NCBI GenBank assembly: GCA_029265435.1
Contig: JAJUJH010000008.1
Coordinates: 1-37,553 of the forward strand
Direction: 5' to 3'
From: Clostridiales bacterium
Lineage (GTDB): Bacteria; Bacillota; Clostridia; Christensenellales; SZUA-584
Length of the DNA stretch: 37,553 nt
Shown here: positions 26,432 to 36,800 of the stretch, one piece after another
Layout: each line of letters begins with the position of its first letter
Numbering within the stretch: the first letter of the stretch is position 1
Notes under the pieces: model-generated
Told to the model about the DNA's origin: nothing
The model's database searches: none
What the model saw: only the letters and a program-made list of their open reading frames with translations
Made by a program: the position numbers and the translations under genes

Positions 26432-27898
26432 ATGAAAATTATGCCATCTTTATTAGAAGTCACCGAATACGCTGCTGCTGGAAAATATAACGTGTTGCCG
26501 GTAAGCTGTGAGATTTTATCGGACTTCACCACGCCTATCGAAACAATGAGAATACTGAAAAATGTATCTACGCATTGCTATATGCTCGAATCTGCCGCTG
26601 CCAACGAAAAGTGGGGACGATATACATTCCTCGGCTTTGATCCGAAGATGGAGATCACCTGTATTGGCGGCGAAATGAATGCCGGAAATCTCAAATTCAA
26701 GACGGATAATCCTTCGGATTTTCTGCGGCAGATCCTCGCAGACCACAAAAGTCCGCGGTTCGACTATCTCCCTTCCTTTACCGGCGGTCTTGTGGGATAT
26801 TTTTCTTATGACTACCTCGGTTACTGTGAACCGTCCGTCAAATGCAATGTAGAGGACAGCGAATCCTTTAAGGATGTTGACTTGATGCTCTTTGACAAGG
26901 TCATTGCCTTCGATCATGTAAGGCAGAAAATCATCCTTATCGTGAATATGTCGCTGGACGACCCGGAAACAGGTTACAACAAAGCGGTCATGGAGCTGAA
27001 GCAGCTTGCAGAGCTTGTCCGAAACGGCGAAAAGAAAAAGGAGCGGGGAGGTAAATTGCTCGGCAAAGTGACGCCGCTGTTCGATAAAGAGCAATTTTGC
27101 GGTATGGTGGAGAAAGCAAAATACCACATCCGGGAAGGGGATATTTTTCAGATTGTACTGTCTAACCGCCTTTCCGCACCGTTTGAAGGAAGCCTTCTGA
27201 ACACATACCGGATGCTGCGTACAATCAATCCGTCACCGTATATGTTCTACTTCTCCGGCACCGATGTGGAGGTTGCCGGCGCATCTCCCGAAACGCTGGT
27301 TAAGTTGGAAAACGGTCTGCTTCACACCTTTCCATTGGCAGGTACCAGACCAAGGGGAAAGACCGACGATGAAGATAAAGCTCTTGAAGCAGAGCTGCTT
27401 GCCGATGAAAAGGAGCTTGCCGAGCATAATATGCTGGTCGACCTCGGCAGAAACGACCTCGGCAAAATCAGTAAATTTGGCACTGTGCAGGTGAAAAAAC
27501 TGCATTCTATTGAACGCTTTTCCCACGTTATGCACATCGGGTCAACTGTATATGGTGAAATCAGGGAAGACAAAGATGCATTGGATGCGATTGAAGCGGT
27601 GCTCCCTGCCGGAACATTATCCGGTGCGCCGAAGATAAGGGCTTGTCAGCTTATCGGCGAACTTGAAAACAACAAACGCGGTATCTACGGCGGAGCGATC
27701 GGATACATCGACTTCACCGGCAATATGGACACTTGCATTGCTATTCGCATCGCTTACAAGAAAAACGGCAAGGTTTTTATCAGAAGCGGAGCCGGCATTG
27801 TTGCGGATTCGGTTCCCGAAAAGGAATATGAGGAATGTCTGAACAAAGCAAAATCCACTTTGAAAGCATTGGAACTCGCACAGGAGGCGGAATTATGA
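26432..27898 (+). CDS. trpE: Anthranilate synthase component I
   Basis: 'ASPETLVKLENGLLHTFPLAGTRPRGKT', 'GTLSGAPKIRACQLIGELENNKRGIYGGAIGY'; SD GGAGGT before ATG 26432. Confidence 0.97.
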   Translation: MKIMPSLLEVTEYAAAGKYNVLPVSCEILSDFTTPIETMRILKNVSTHCYMLESAAANEKWGRYTFLGFDPKMEITCIGGEMNAGNLKFKTDNPSDFLRQILADHKSPRFDYLPSFTGGLVGYFSYDYLGYCEPSVKCNVEDSESFKDVDLMLFDKVIAFDHVRQKIILIVNMSLDDPETGYNKAVMELKQLAELVRNGEKKKERGGKLLGKVTPLFDKEQFCGMVEKAKYHIREGDIFQIVLSNRLSAPFEGSLLNTYRMLRTINPSPYMFYFSGTDVEVAGASPETLVKLENGLLHTFPLAGTRPRGKTDDEDKALEAELLADEKELAEHNMLVDLGRNDLGKISKFGTVQVKKLHSIERFSHVMHIGSTVYGEIREDKDALDAIEAVLPAGTLSGAPKIRACQLIGELENNKRGIYGGAIGYIDFTGNMDTCIAIRIAYKKNGKVFIRSGAGIVADSVPEKEYEECLNKAKSTLKALELAQEAEL

Positions 27899-28464
27899 TC
27901 TTGCTTATTGATAACTATGATAGTTTTTCCTATAACCTCTATCAGCTCGTCGGCGAGATCGATCCTGACATCAAGGTTATCCGTAACGATGAAATGGCGG
28001 TAGAAGAAATCAGAGAATTAAAACCCGGCAGGATCATCCTCTCCCCCGGCCCCGGCAGGCCGGAGAATGCAGGAATCATCGTCGAAGCCGCAAAGACACT
28101 TGGAAAAGATATTCCGATATTGGGCGTCTGCCTTGGACATCAGGCAATATGCGCGGCTTTTGGCGCAACCGTGACCTATGCAAAGACATTGATGCACGGA
28201 AAGCAATCAATCGTGAAATTTGATACCGAAAGTCCGCTGTTCAGAGGCTGCCCCGATATTGCTCCAGCAGCACGCTATCATTCACTTGCGGCAGATGCAG
28301 ATACTATTCCGGATTCCCTGAAAGTGATCGCTATCACTACCGACGGTGAGGTAATGGCAGTACAGCACAAAGATTATCCGGTCTACGGTGTACAGTTCCA
28401 TCCTGAATCCATCATGACGCCGGACGGAAAAACGATGTTGAGAAACTTTATAAAGGAGATTTGA
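27895..28464 (+). CDS. trpG: Anthranilate synthase component II (glutamine amidotransferase)
   Basis: 'MILLIDNYDSFSYNLYQLVGE', 'PILGVCLGHQAIC', 'GVQFHPESIMT'; ATGA overlap with trpE. Confidence 0.97.
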   Translation: MILLIDNYDSFSYNLYQLVGEIDPDIKVIRNDEMAVEEIRELKPGRIILSPGPGRPENAGIIVEAAKTLGKDIPILGVCLGHQAICAAFGATVTYAKTLMHGKQSIVKFDTESPLFRGCPDIAPAARYHSLAADADTIPDSLKVIAITTDGEVMAVQHKDYPVYGVQFHPESIMTPDGKTMLRNFIKEI

Positions 28465-28467
28465 GCC

Positions 28468-29499
28468 ATGATCAAGGAAGCAATCGTAAAAATCGTTAAT
28501 AAAGAGGATCTCACTTTTGACGAGGCATACTCCGTAATGAACGAAATTATGAGCGGAGATACTACACCTACTCAGAACGCAGCCTTTCTTGCGGCGCTTT
28601 CCACGAAGAGCGCAAGGGCTGAAACAACCGATGAAATCGCAGGCTGTGCTGCGGCAATGAGAGCGCATGCCACGAAAGTTGAAACGGGGATGGATCTGCT
28701 TGAGATTGTAGGCACAGGCGGAGACAATGCACACAGCTTTAATATTTCCACTACCTCCGCCCTTGTTGCGGCGGCAAGCGGAATAAAGGTTGCAAAGCAC
28801 GGCAACCGTGCTGCCTCGTCTCAGTGCGGTACAGCAGACTGTCTGGAAGCATTAGGGGTAAATATTCAGCAAAGCCCGGCAAAATGTATCGAACTTCTGA
28901 ATGAGGTTGGCATGTGCTTCTTCTTCGCACAGATGTATCACACTTCAATGAAATATGTGGGAACGATCCGCAAGGAACTCGGCTTTAGAACCGTGTTTAA
29001 TATCTTAGGTCCTCTGACCAACCCCGGAACACCATCCATGCAGCTTCTCGGAGTATATGACGATTATCTTGTGGAACCGCTTGCCCAAGTACTGATTAGC
29101 CTTGGCATCAAGCGCGGCATGGTGGTGTACGGGCAGGATAAGCTGGACGAAATTTCCTTGAGCGCACCAACTACTATCTGCGAGATCAGGGACGGCTGGT
29201 TCAAATCCTCGTTAATAACACCCGAAGATTTTGGCTTTGAACGCTGCGCAAAAGATGATCTGAAAGGCGGCACGCCCGCTGAGAATGCAAAGATCACGCT
29301 GGCTATTCTGAACGGAGAAAGAGGCCATAAGAGAAACACAGTTTTAATGAACGCAGGTGCCGCCCTTTATATCGGAGGAAAAGCTGACAGTATGAAGGAC
29401 GGTATTCGCCTTGCTGCGGAGATCATTGATTCCGGCAAGGCACTTGAAACATTGAATAAACTAATCGAGGTCAGCAATCGTCCGGAGGTGGTGGTATGA
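28468..29499 (+). CDS. trpD: Anthranilate phosphoribosyltransferase
   Basis: '[55 protein letters not shown]'. Confidence 0.97.
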   Translation: MIKEAIVKIVNKEDLTFDEAYSVMNEIMSGDTTPTQNAAFLAALSTKSARAETTDEIAGCAAAMRAHATKVETGMDLLEIVGTGGDNAHSFNISTTSALVAAASGIKVAKHGNRAASSQCGTADCLEALGVNIQQSPAKCIELLNEVGMCFFFAQMYHTSMKYVGTIRKELGFRTVFNILGPLTNPGTPSMQLLGVYDDYLVEPLAQVLISLGIKRGMVVYGQDKLDEISLSAPTTICEIRDGWFKSSLITPEDFGFERCAKDDLKGGTPAENAKITLAILNGERGHKRNTVLMNAGAALYIGGKADSMKDGIRLAAEIIDSGKALETLNKLIEVSNRPEVVV

Positions 29500-30278
29500 C
29501 GATTCTCGACCAGCTTGCCGATCATGCAAGGGAACGCGTGGCGGAAGCAAAAAAGAAAATACCTCTCGATGAGATCAAGCGGCAGGCAATGTCCCTGCCA
29601 AAAGGCACTTTTTTATTTGAAAACGCACTGAAAAAAAACGGCATTTCCTTTATATGTGAATGCAAGAAAGCATCTCCGTCAAAAGGGCTGTTAGATTCCA
29701 ATTTTCCATATTTGCAGATTGCAAAAGAATATGAAGCGGCCGGAGCTGACTGCATCTCGGTACTTACCGAACCGAAATGGTTTCTCGGTTCTGACAAGCA
29801 TCTGAGGGAGATTGCTCAAACAATTTCAGTTCCATGCCTGCGTAAGGATTTCACGGTGGATGAATATATGGTCTACGAAGCGAAGCTGCTCGGCGCTTCG
29901 GCTGTACTGCTGATTTGTTCCATATTAACCGGAAATCAGATCAAAGAATACATCGATATATGTGACATTCTCGGACTTTCGGCATTGGTTGAAGCCCATG
30001 ATGAAAATGAAGTGCAAACCGCATTGCGCGCAGGGTCACGGATCATCGGCGTCAACAATCGCAATTTGAAGGATTTTTCCGTAAATACGGACAATAGCCG
30101 CAGGCTTCGCGAAATGATTCCGCGGAATGTGCTGTTCGTTTCTGAAAGTGGTATCGACAGTGCGGCGGATGTGGCAAAGCTACGGAATATTGGCGCGGAC
30201 GCTGTGTTGATCGGTGAAACGCTTATGAGAGCATCTGATAAAAAAGCCAAGCTTGCAGAATTGCGAGGCGCGCTATGA
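29496..30278 (+). CDS. trpC: Indole-3-glycerol phosphate synthase
   Basis: '[15 protein letters not shown]', '[29 protein letters not shown]', '[13 protein letters not shown]'. Confidence 0.97.
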   Translation: MTILDQLADHARERVAEAKKKIPLDEIKRQAMSLPKGTFLFENALKKNGISFICECKKASPSKGLLDSNFPYLQIAKEYEAAGADCISVLTEPKWFLGSDKHLREIAQTISVPCLRKDFTVDEYMVYEAKLLGASAVLLICSILTGNQIKEYIDICDILGLSALVEAHDENEVQTALRAGSRIIGVNNRNLKDFSVNTDNSRRLREMIPRNVLFVSESGIDSAADVAKLRNIGADAVLIGETLMRASDKKAKLAELRGAL

Positions 30279-30883
30279 CGAAGATAAAATTATGCGGGTT
30301 GTCCCGCCCGCGCGATATTGAAGCTGCCAACACACTAAAACCGGAATATATCGGCTTTGTGTTTGCGCCAAATAGCAAACGCTGCGTTTTACCTGATAAG
30401 GCTGCTGAACTCAGGCAAAGGCTTTCAACAGATATTCATGCGGTGGGCGTATTTGTAAATGAAGCGGTCGAAACGGTTGCCGGTCTGCTTGACAAAAACA
30501 TCATTGACATTGCTCAGCTTCACGGTGATGAGGATGAGAACTATATCAAACATTTGCGGACACTTACTGACAAACCGCTTATCAAAGCGTTTCGCATTAA
30601 GGATGTACAGGATATCCTTGCCGCTCAAAACAGCACCTCAGACTATATTCTTCTTGATTCCGGGGCAGGAACGGGGGCGGTGTTTGACTGGACGCTGCTA
30701 CAAAATATCAAGAGAGCATATTTTCTTGCAGGAGGCCTTGGGCTTAACAATATCAGAGAAGCAATAAACGAATTGCATCCTTTTGCCGTTGATGTCAGTT
30801 CCGGTATTGAAACGGATGGCATAAAGGATGAAAAAAAAATGGCGGCTTTCGTTGCCGCTGTCAGGAAGGAAGAAAGGCTATGA
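30275..30883 (+). CDS. trpF: Phosphoribosylanthranilate isomerase
   Basis: '[34 protein letters not shown]', 'DIAQLHGDE', '[13 protein letters not shown]'. Confidence 0.96.
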   Translation: MTKIKLCGLSRPRDIEAANTLKPEYIGFVFAPNSKRCVLPDKAAELRQRLSTDIHAVGVFVNEAVETVAGLLDKNIIDIAQLHGDEDENYIKHLRTLTDKPLIKAFRIKDVQDILAAQNSTSDYILLDSGAGTGAVFDWTLLQNIKRAYFLAGGLGLNNIREAINELHPFAVDVSSGIETDGIKDEKKMAAFVAAVRKEERL

Positions 30884-32070
30884 CAAATCCAAACGGACGT
30901 TTCGGCATTCACGGCGGGCAGTACATTCCTGAAACCTTGATGAATGCAGTTATTGAACTGGAAGAAGCATACAATCACTATAAATGCGATCCTGAATTTA
31001 ACAGAGAACTGTCCGGGCTTTTTAATGAATATGCAGGCAGACCTTCACGGCTTTATTATGCCGGAAAAATGAGCCGTGATCTTGGCGGCGCAAAAATCTA
31101 TCTCAAGCGTGAAGATCTTAATCACACAGGAGCGCATAAGATCAACAATGTACTTGGTCAAGCATTGCTTGCAAAGAAAATGGGCAAAACTCGTCTGATC
31201 GCAGAAACCGGAGCGGGTCAGCATGGCGTTGCGACGGCAACAGCCGCCGCTCTGATGGGAATGGAATGTGTGGTCTTCATGGGTGAAGAAGATACCATTC
31301 GTCAGGCTCTCAATGTATACCGCATGCGCTTGCTCGGTGCGGAGGTAATTCCAGTGAAAACAGGCACAGCGACTCTGAAGGATGCGGTATCGGAAGCGAT
31401 GCGCGAGTGGACATCCAGAATTGACGATACCCATTATTGTCTTGGCTCGGTTATGGGGCCGCATCCGTTCCCGACTATTGTTCGTGATTTTCAGGCTGTT
31501 ATCTCAAAGGAAATCAAGGAACAGATGATGGCGAAGGAAGGCAGACTTCCCGATTTTGTGATTGCCTGTGTGGGCGGAGGCTCCAATGCCATCGGCAGCT
31601 TCTATCACTTTATAGAACACGAAAGCGTAAAGCTCATCGGATGCGAAGCGGCAGGAAGGGGTATTGATACCTTTGAAACAGCTGCTACCATTGCAACCGG
31701 CAGGCTGGGTATCTTTCACGGAATGAAATCTTATTTCTGTCAGGACGAATGCGGACAGATTGCACCTGTTTACTCCATTTCCGCAGGCCTCGATTATCCT
31801 GGCATCGGTCCAGAACATGCGCATCTGCATGACATTGGCAGAGTCGAATATGTGCCTGTAACCGATGATGAAGCGGTGTGTGCCTTTGAATATCTGGCAA
31901 AAACAGAGGGCATTATCCCTGCCATTGAATCGGCGCACGCTGTGGCTTACGCAATGAAGCTGGCACCGACAATGGATAAAGAGAAAACGATCGTGATAAC
32001 AATTTCCGGCAGGGGTGACAAGGATTGTGCCGCCATTTCCCGTTACAGAGGGGAGGATATTCATGAGTAA
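30880..32070 (+). CDS. trpB: Tryptophan synthase beta chain
   Basis: '[47 protein letters not shown]'. Confidence 0.98.
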   Translation: MTNPNGRFGIHGGQYIPETLMNAVIELEEAYNHYKCDPEFNRELSGLFNEYAGRPSRLYYAGKMSRDLGGAKIYLKREDLNHTGAHKINNVLGQALLAKKMGKTRLIAETGAGQHGVATATAAALMGMECVVFMGEEDTIRQALNVYRMRLLGAEVIPVKTGTATLKDAVSEAMREWTSRIDDTHYCLGSVMGPHPFPTIVRDFQAVISKEIKEQMMAKEGRLPDFVIACVGGGSNAIGSFYHFIEHESVKLIGCEAAGRGIDTFETAATIATGRLGIFHGMKSYFCQDECGQIAPVYSISAGLDYPGIGPEHAHLHDIGRVEYVPVTDDEAVCAFEYLAKTEGIIPAIESAHAVAYAMKLAPTMDKEKTIVITISGRGDKDCAAISRYRGEDIHE

Positions 32071-32833
32071 TATTAGAAAAGCATTTGAAAACGGCAAAAC
32101 CTTTATTGCTTTTATCACCTGCGGCGATCCGGATCTGGAAACAACTGCCGCTGCTGTTCGTGCTGCCGTCGAAAACGGCGCCGATCTTATCGAGCTTGGC
32201 ATTCCGTTCTCCGATCCAACCGCCGAAGGACCTGCTATTCAGGGAGCCAATCTCCGTGCTTTGAACGGCGGCGTGACTGTGGATAAGATTTTCGATCTTG
32301 TCCGTGAGCTTCGCCGGAATGTGAAAGTTCCATTGGTTTTTATGACCTACACCAATGTGGTGTTTTCATACGGCGCTGAAAAGTTCATCTCAACTTGTAA
32401 ACGCATTGAAATCGACGGCCTGATTTTGCCCGATCTGCCCTATGAGGAAAAAGAAGAATTTCTGCCGATCTGTCGTAAATACGGTATTGATTTGGTGTCG
32501 CTCATTGCGCCCACATCGGGAAATCGCATTGCCATGATTGCTAAAGAAGCCGAGGGCTTTCTTTACATTATTTCCAGCCTCGGTGTCACGGGAACACGAA
32601 GCGAAATAAAGACCGATCTAGCGTCTATTGTGAAGGTGGTTCGGGAGAATACGGATGTGCCGTGTGCCGTCGGATTTGGCATCTCCACACCGGAACAGGC
32701 TAAAAAAGTAGCGGATATTTCTGATGGTGCTATCGTCGGTTCTGCTATTGTCAAATTGCTTGAAAAATACGGCAAAGATGCACCGAAATACATCGGAGAA
32801 TATGTGAAGTCAATGAAGGATGCGCTTCGATAA
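32063..32833 (+). CDS. trpA: Tryptophan synthase alpha chain
   Basis: '[47 protein letters not shown]'; ATG 32063 after GGGGAGG. Confidence 0.97.
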   Translation: MSNIRKAFENGKTFIAFITCGDPDLETTAAAVRAAVENGADLIELGIPFSDPTAEGPAIQGANLRALNGGVTVDKIFDLVRELRRNVKVPLVFMTYTNVVFSYGAEKFISTCKRIEIDGLILPDLPYEEKEEFLPICRKYGIDLVSLIAPTSGNRIAMIAKEAEGFLYIISSLGVTGTRSEIKTDLASIVKVVRENTDVPCAVGFGISTPEQAKKVADISDGAIVGSAIVKLLEKYGKDAPKYIGEYVKSMKDALR

Positions 32834-32866
32834 GGGTGCATCTTTGCTCAAGGACGTAACGGATAA

Positions 32867-32916
32867 AACGCTGCAACCTTCAGCCGCTTGAAAGATAAAG
32901 GCTGCAGCGTTTTTTT
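32867..32916 (+). terminator. trp operon terminator
   Basis: AACGCTGCAaCCTT...AAAGgcTGCAGCGTTTTTTT. Confidence 0.9.
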
Positions 32917-33021
32917 AACCCAACGGGCAGACCCCCATATGACCCAATGGACCTTCTGAAGTTGTACTTCTGTTTGGCATGGTTTTTAAATTGCTGCAAT
33001 TTTGCTTCGTTAGCGCAAATA

Positions 33022-33054
33022 AACCCCTCAGAGGCCTCATGGTCTCCGGGGGTT
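33022..33054 (-). terminator. Probable terminator of the sortase/adhesin operon
   Basis: Minus strand AACCCCcGGAGACC...GGCCTCTGaGGGGTTTATTT. Confidence 0.6.
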
Positions 33055-33123
33055 CTGATTGTTTAATATTGAAATAAACAGATGCACCATATATTCTCAA
33101 TAAAACCCTGCAAACTTCATTCA

Positions 33124-33804
33124 TCACCCGGTTTGGCGGCAGCGCACCAGCAGCCTGCCGTTTCCGCTTGCCTCACAGGTTAACAGCGACAGCTCCCGGC
33201 TGTATTGCGTATCGTCGAGAATACCGGTATCATCGGGTTTGATATGCTCTAATTTGTAAACCGCATAGGAATAAGTATTACCTTCCCGGCCGGTAATGGA
33301 TACCATATCACCGACGGTCAGTTTGTCCAGTCTGCCGAAGTGCGCCCCGTTCCGGTAGTTGTGGCCTGTGATGACCAGGTTGCCTTCGCCGCCCGGATCG
33401 GGCCCGGTATAATAGCATACAGAGGCTTTGAGCGCTTCTTTCGTCGGTTCCGACAAAATTGGCAGATGAAGGTCCAAGATGTCAATGTCCAGACGCGCAA
33501 TCACAGAATATCCCTTAAGTTCAACGGGGAGGTCGGGAACGGCCTCGTTAGCGGGCCGGGTATTCGTCTGCGCATCAGCCTTAGCAGTAGCGGCAGGCGG
33601 CTTGATACCGGCCGCTTCAAGCAATAATTCGGAGTTTTGAGCCGCCGTCTCGCCTTCGTTCCACTGAACAAGAAACAGGGTTACCCATGCTATGGCAAAC
33701 ACACCGCATAACGCGAATAAAACAATATGCAGTTTCGTATTCTTCAATACCTTTCTCGTAGCCGCCAGCCGGAACACCTCGCGGACAAATTTCCCCACTT
33801 TCAT
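33124..33804 (-). CDS. Sortase (class not assigned)
   Basis: N-terminal TM; 'GNLVITGHNYRNGAHFGRLDKLTVGD' (catalytic His), 'ELSLLTCEASGNGRLLVRCRQ' (catalytic Cys and Arg); ATG overlaps the upstream TGA by one base. Confidence 0.9.
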   Translation of the reverse strand: MKVGKFVREVFRLAATRKVLKNTKLHIVLFALCGVFAIAWVTLFLVQWNEGETAAQNSELLLEAAGIKPPAATAKADAQTNTRPANEAVPDLPVELKGYSVIARLDIDILDLHLPILSEPTKEALKASVCYYTGPDPGGEGNLVITGHNYRNGAHFGRLDKLTVGDMVSITGREGNTYSYAVYKLEHIKPDDTGILDDTQYSRELSLLTCEASGNGRLLVRCRQTG

Positions 33805-36800
33805 CAATGAGACTTCCTCTTTGCCCTTGTCATTACGGCAACGGCCGCGGCGCCGGACAATACCGCCAGCACCCCCAGCACCCACAGCGGCATGTTGTCT
33901 TGGCCGGTAATCGGCAGTTCCGCTGCAAGAATCGTGACGGCGATATCATGCGTCATGCCGTTTATCGTGTAGGTGACGGTCGTATACCCGGTTTTTATTG
34001 CTTTGAAGGTCATGGAGTTTCCGTTTGCCGTGGCCGTTAGATACTCCTTGTCATACTGCCAGGTGCCGCCCGAGGGGGATGGCGTCCACGTCACGCGCCC
34101 GCCTTCGTACATGGTATGGTTGTCCGGCAGGTCGCGGATGGGTTCGCTTTTTGCCAAAGCATATGGCGAAAGGCTGTTTACCGTAACGGTCAACGTACCG
34201 TTTGCCACAACGCCGGTATATCTTTCAATGCCGCTGCCGGTATTATGCAGCAGCGTAAGCGTTTGGCCGTTATACTGCGTTCCCACCGGGAAAGAAAGGG
34301 TCAAGGCACCCACATATGATTCGCCTAAGCTATCCCCAAACAGGGAAATCTCAAAGCAAAGAATGATCTCCTGGCCGTTGTTCAGGGCCGCTTCCAGTTC
34401 CTTGTAGGCGTCGCTGGCCGGGTCAAGCTTTGTAACCAGAAGTTGCGCGCCTTCAATAAGGCTGCCGCTGATGCTGATTCCGCTGCCGGGGTCTGTCAGG
34501 GTCTGCTGGGAATATGGCGGCGTACTGTCAGATACGGTGATCGTGAGAGTTTGGTCGGCTCCCGCGCTGAAATCAAAGGTAAGTATCGTTGTGCCAACCT
34601 CCTGCCGCCCAAGGTACTCTTTTTTGATAGTGATAATATTACCCAAAATGGTATAGTCCGTTCCCCTCGACAGGATAGATGTACCATTTTTAACTGACGA
34701 TAGTGAATGTCCGTTTAAAGTCATGGTAACGGATATATCCTGCATGTAATGTTTATCAAAGCTGGCGCTTGTTGGATCAATCATCGCATCGGGTTCAGCT
34801 TGCCCGATAATGGTGATAGCCGCCTCTCCATATACTCCGGACCCGTCATTGGCTGTTGCCCTTACCGTCACCGTGCCTTCTCCGGTGCCCGTCAGCAATC
34901 CGGTGGAAGGGTCAATGGCGGCTGTGCCTGATCCGGAATACACGCTCCAGGTCACGGTTTTATCTGTGGCGTCGGCGGGCAATACTTCTGCCAGCATTTG
35001 CAGGGTACCGCCATTCTCCACTGTTTTCGCGTCGCCTGCCCCTTTTACGGTGATGAATGTTACCAACACCGTTGCCGGCGGTTCCGCATCCGTCGTAACG
35101 GCCAATCCTGCGCTCTCGGCCGATGCATTGTGGGTAGCCGTTTCTTTGACCCTGGCGGTAAAGGTGTATTCGGTTTCCGGTGATAGACCCATAAATACGT
35201 TGCTGTCCTGCCATGCGCCTCCGTTTACCCTGAATTCATAGGCTGCATTGGCCTTTAGGGTGACGCTGTTATGCGTTTTGCCTGCCAGCGAAGGCGCTTC
35301 AGGGGCCGCCGGTCCCTCGGCTTTGTTCACAACAGCCGTCTGGGAACTTGTCAGACTGCCGACAGCATGAATCCCGTCTGCTGTCACCAAAACGGAAATC
35401 CGTGCGCCGATATCCGCTTCCGTCAGGGTATATGTGGAATTAGTTGCTCCGTCTATGTCTGTGCCGTTGCGCCTCCACTGATAGGTGGGCGCATCCCCAT
35501 CAGTGTCCGGATAGTAATGAAGAGGCGCGACAGATAAGGTTGAACCAAACTTGGCCTCCCCGTTAATGGTCACGCTCCCGTATAATTCCGGTACCGCCCA
35601 GATGGCATACAGGGTCAGGTCGTTTGATGGCATATACACTGTCTCGCCGGGGAGGTAGTTAGGCGCTGTCCCGTCAGGGCTCAGATTCCAATTCTTGAAT
35701 TTCTTGTATGTGCCTGCTGGCGGAGCAAAGGTATTGTCCGCCGCAATAAATGTCTCGCCTGCGGCCTTGTCGCCCTCTGTGGGAGCTGTTCCCGTACCTC
35801 CGTTTGCGTCATAGATAACGGCATATTTGGTGGCCGGGAATACGGCGGTCACCACTCCTGAATCAGCCGCATTGCTTACCGATGTGGCTCCGGCTACGGT
35901 AAAGAAGTTTTCAGCTACGCCTGTTAAGGTGTACCCGGCCTTTGGCGTCAGGGTTATGGTCGCCGTGTAAACCCTGCCGCCCCCGAACGGGTTGTCGGCC
36001 GGTGACCAGCTTACGGTTCCCGTATATTGGGCCGTTTCGGTTATCGCGGTGACGGGCGCCTCTCCCCTGGCAGGAGGGGTTACTCCCGGAATGGCGGCGA
36101 TATCGATTGCAGCTGCGGACATGTTCACTGTCACCGGGATGACCGCCTGCGTGTAAGCCGAGGCGATACCCGCAAACCGGGCGTAAATCACACAGCTCCC
36201 GTTCCCGGCAGGCGTTACCACACCCTGGCTGTCCACCGTGGCCACATTCGAATCGGAGCTGGCAAAAGCAAACAGCCCGAAATCCGTTGGCTCATAGGTG
36301 TTCCACCACGTATTGCCGTCGTAAGACCCCTCTTTTTTCACGTCAGCCGCCTGTATCCCCTGGGAATCACCGGCGCTTGTGAACGCAAGGCTGTTTCCCG
36401 TATAAGCATACCGATATTGGGGTGTAACTGTTTTTGTGGCCGCCGGGCAAGCGTCCAGTCTGTCTTTTTCAGGCCCGGAAAAGACGTTTATAAAGTTCCT
36501 GTCACACTTAAGAATTGTGAGCGTATCCGGCAGGTCCGGAAGACTTGTCAGCCTGTTTTCATCGCAGAATAGCCACTGAAGATTGGGAGGCAGTTCCGGC
36601 AATGCCTCCAGTTGATTATCATTGCATCCCAATGTACTTAAACCGCTTGGCAGCTGCGGGAGGCCGGTTAATTGATTGTAGCCGCATTCAACCGTAATGA
36701 CATTGGCCCCCAATGCGGGCAGCGCCGTCAGCCGGTTGCTTTCGCAGTACAGTGTGATTAAGGAAGCAGGCAAAGCCGGCAATTGGGTTAGCTGATTGTT

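Noticed and set aside
32915-33127. 70-aa minus-strand ORF after the sortase gene
   Set aside because: Contains the operon's probable terminator hairpin (33022-33054) and has no recognisable domain.
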